Assembly: GCF_003112435.1 (NCBI RefSeq)
Contig: NZ_BDOQ01000009.1
Span: 1 to 64,000 of the forward strand
DNA length: 64,000 nucleotides
Source: Novimethylophilus kurashikiensis
GTDB taxonomy: Bacteria > Pseudomonadota > Gammaproteobacteria > Burkholderiales > Methylophilaceae
Direction: 5' to 3'
Part shown: piece after piece, positions 63,481-64,000 of the stretch
How positions within the stretch are numbered: position 1 is the first letter of the stretch
Layout: each line of letters starts with the position of its first letter
Notes under the pieces: model-generated
Told to the model about the DNA's origin: nothing
The model's input: the letters and a program-made list of their open reading frames with translations, nothing else
Databases searched by the model: none
Translations under genes and position numbers: made by a program

Positions 63481-64000
63481 CTAACGCGCGGATTCAGCCT
63501 TCGACGATTTCATCGCCGTGTGCTGCAATCGGGCCAGGATTTTCTCGGTCATGCGCTCCAACGGCACGATTTCGTCGACCCCGCCTTGGGCGATGGCTTC
63601 TCGCGGCATGCCGAACACTACGCAGCTCGCTTCGTCCTGGGCAAAGGTGTAGGCGCCGGCGTCGTGCATGGCCTTGAGTCCGAGTGCGCCGTCCTTGCCC
63701 ATGCCGGTGAGAATGACACCGACAGCCTGCTTGCCGAGCTGGGTCGCTGCCGAATGGAACAGCACATCGACGGAAGGTCGATGTCGGTTGACCGGATCTG
63801 CCTGCGAGAGTTCGCATACGAATTTACCGCCGTGCCGGCCCACCAGCAGATGGGAATGCCCGGGAGCGATATAGGCGTGGCCTGGCAGGATCGGTTCGCC
63901 GTGCTCGGCTTCCTTCACTTTGATGCGGCAAAGCGTATCGAGCCGCATGGCAAACGATCGAGTAAATCCTTCCGGCATGTGCTGGGCTATAACAATACCT
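63481..64000 (-). CDS. CheB-type protein-glutamate methylesterase, C-terminal part (partial)
   Basis: The gene continues past the right edge, so only about 173 C-terminal residues are seen. The frame reads [21 protein letters not shown], then [45 protein letters not shown] and [17 protein letters not shown], which are the CheB catalytic-domain motifs (His in QHMP, Asp in GMGKDG). CheB removes methyl groups from chemoreceptors, which ties in with the MCP gene. The start, catalytic Ser and any receiver domain are outside the window. The last codons ([10 protein letters not shown]) extend beyond the usual end. Confidence 0.93.
   Translation of the reverse strand, partial: GIVIAQHMPEGFTRSFAMRLDTLCRIKVKEAEHGEPILPGHAYIAPGHSHLLVGRHGGKFVCELSQADPVNRHRPSVDVLFHSAATQLGKQAVGVILTGMGKDGALGLKAMHDAGAYTFAQDEASCVVFGMPREAIAQGGVDEIVPLERMTEKILARLQHTAMKSSKAESAR

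Overview
The window looks like a chromosomal segment of a Gram-negative betaproteobacterium. It is GC-rich, except for one AT-rich patch. The order Nitrosomonadales (Gallionellaceae/Methylophilaceae-like lineages) is my best guess from gene content: a GntR regulator next to a TCA operon, AcnB, a lanthanide-type methanol dehydrogenase (XoxF), a fused cytochrome-porin, and excisionase-like HTH/receiver proteins. This placement is inferred, not proven. No rRNA, IS element, CRISPR array or prophage core was seen; one tRNA-Leu(CAG) is present.

Layout. 0-10.7 kb: end of acnB, panD, a HutC-type GntR regulator, then a tightly packed operon of malic enzyme, sdhCDAB, sdhE, a CitE-like lyase, an AMP-forming acyl-CoA ligase and a class I fumarase. 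11-28 kb is rich in cyclic-di-GMP functions: a receiver/HD-GYP protein, a dienelactone hydrolase, a c-di-GMP-I riboswitch in front of a subtilisin-type autotransporter, a PAS kinase with its NarL-type regulator, a 1619-residue PAS8-GAF-GGDEF-EAL protein, a PilZ-like protein, a FlaG-like protein, rpiA and a membrane diguanylate cyclase. 28-31 kb: a DsbC-like protein, a DUF1223 protein and a Gfo/Idh/MocA oxidoreductase. 30.8-33.4 kb is an AT-rich accessory patch with two unrecognised genes and gene debris.

33.4-39 kb: small envelope proteins and a minus-strand electron-transfer operon (cytochrome b561, fused monoheme cytochrome-porin, periplasmic cytochrome c). 39.5-47 kb: a chemoreceptor, then an operon of porin, PstS-like binding protein, histidine kinase, receiver protein and receiver/HD-GYP protein. 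47-48.7 kb: SDR, DinB-like and GNAT genes. 48.8-53.5 kb: a molybdate regulon, modE, an outer-membrane barrel, modA, a Mop protein, modB and modC, with two ModE boxes at identical spacing from modE and the barrel gene. 53.5-55.8 kb: xoxF behind a near-perfect sigma-54 promoter with two upstream repeats, followed by a terminator and the tRNA. 56-64 kb: a fatty acid hydroxylase family protein, another HD-GYP protein, a large hybrid histidine kinase, an HTH-receiver protein and the C-terminal part of CheB.

Themes. Central carbon oxidation (TCA operon, malic enzyme), methanol oxidation (XoxF), outer-membrane electron transfer (fused cytochrome-porin) and very dense c-di-GMP signalling: three HD-GYP proteins, two GGDEF proteins (one also EAL), one PilZ-like protein and one riboswitch. 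The most notable items are the fused cytochrome-porin operon, the sigma-54 promoter of xoxF, the ModE-controlled outer-membrane barrel and the riboswitch-controlled surface protease.
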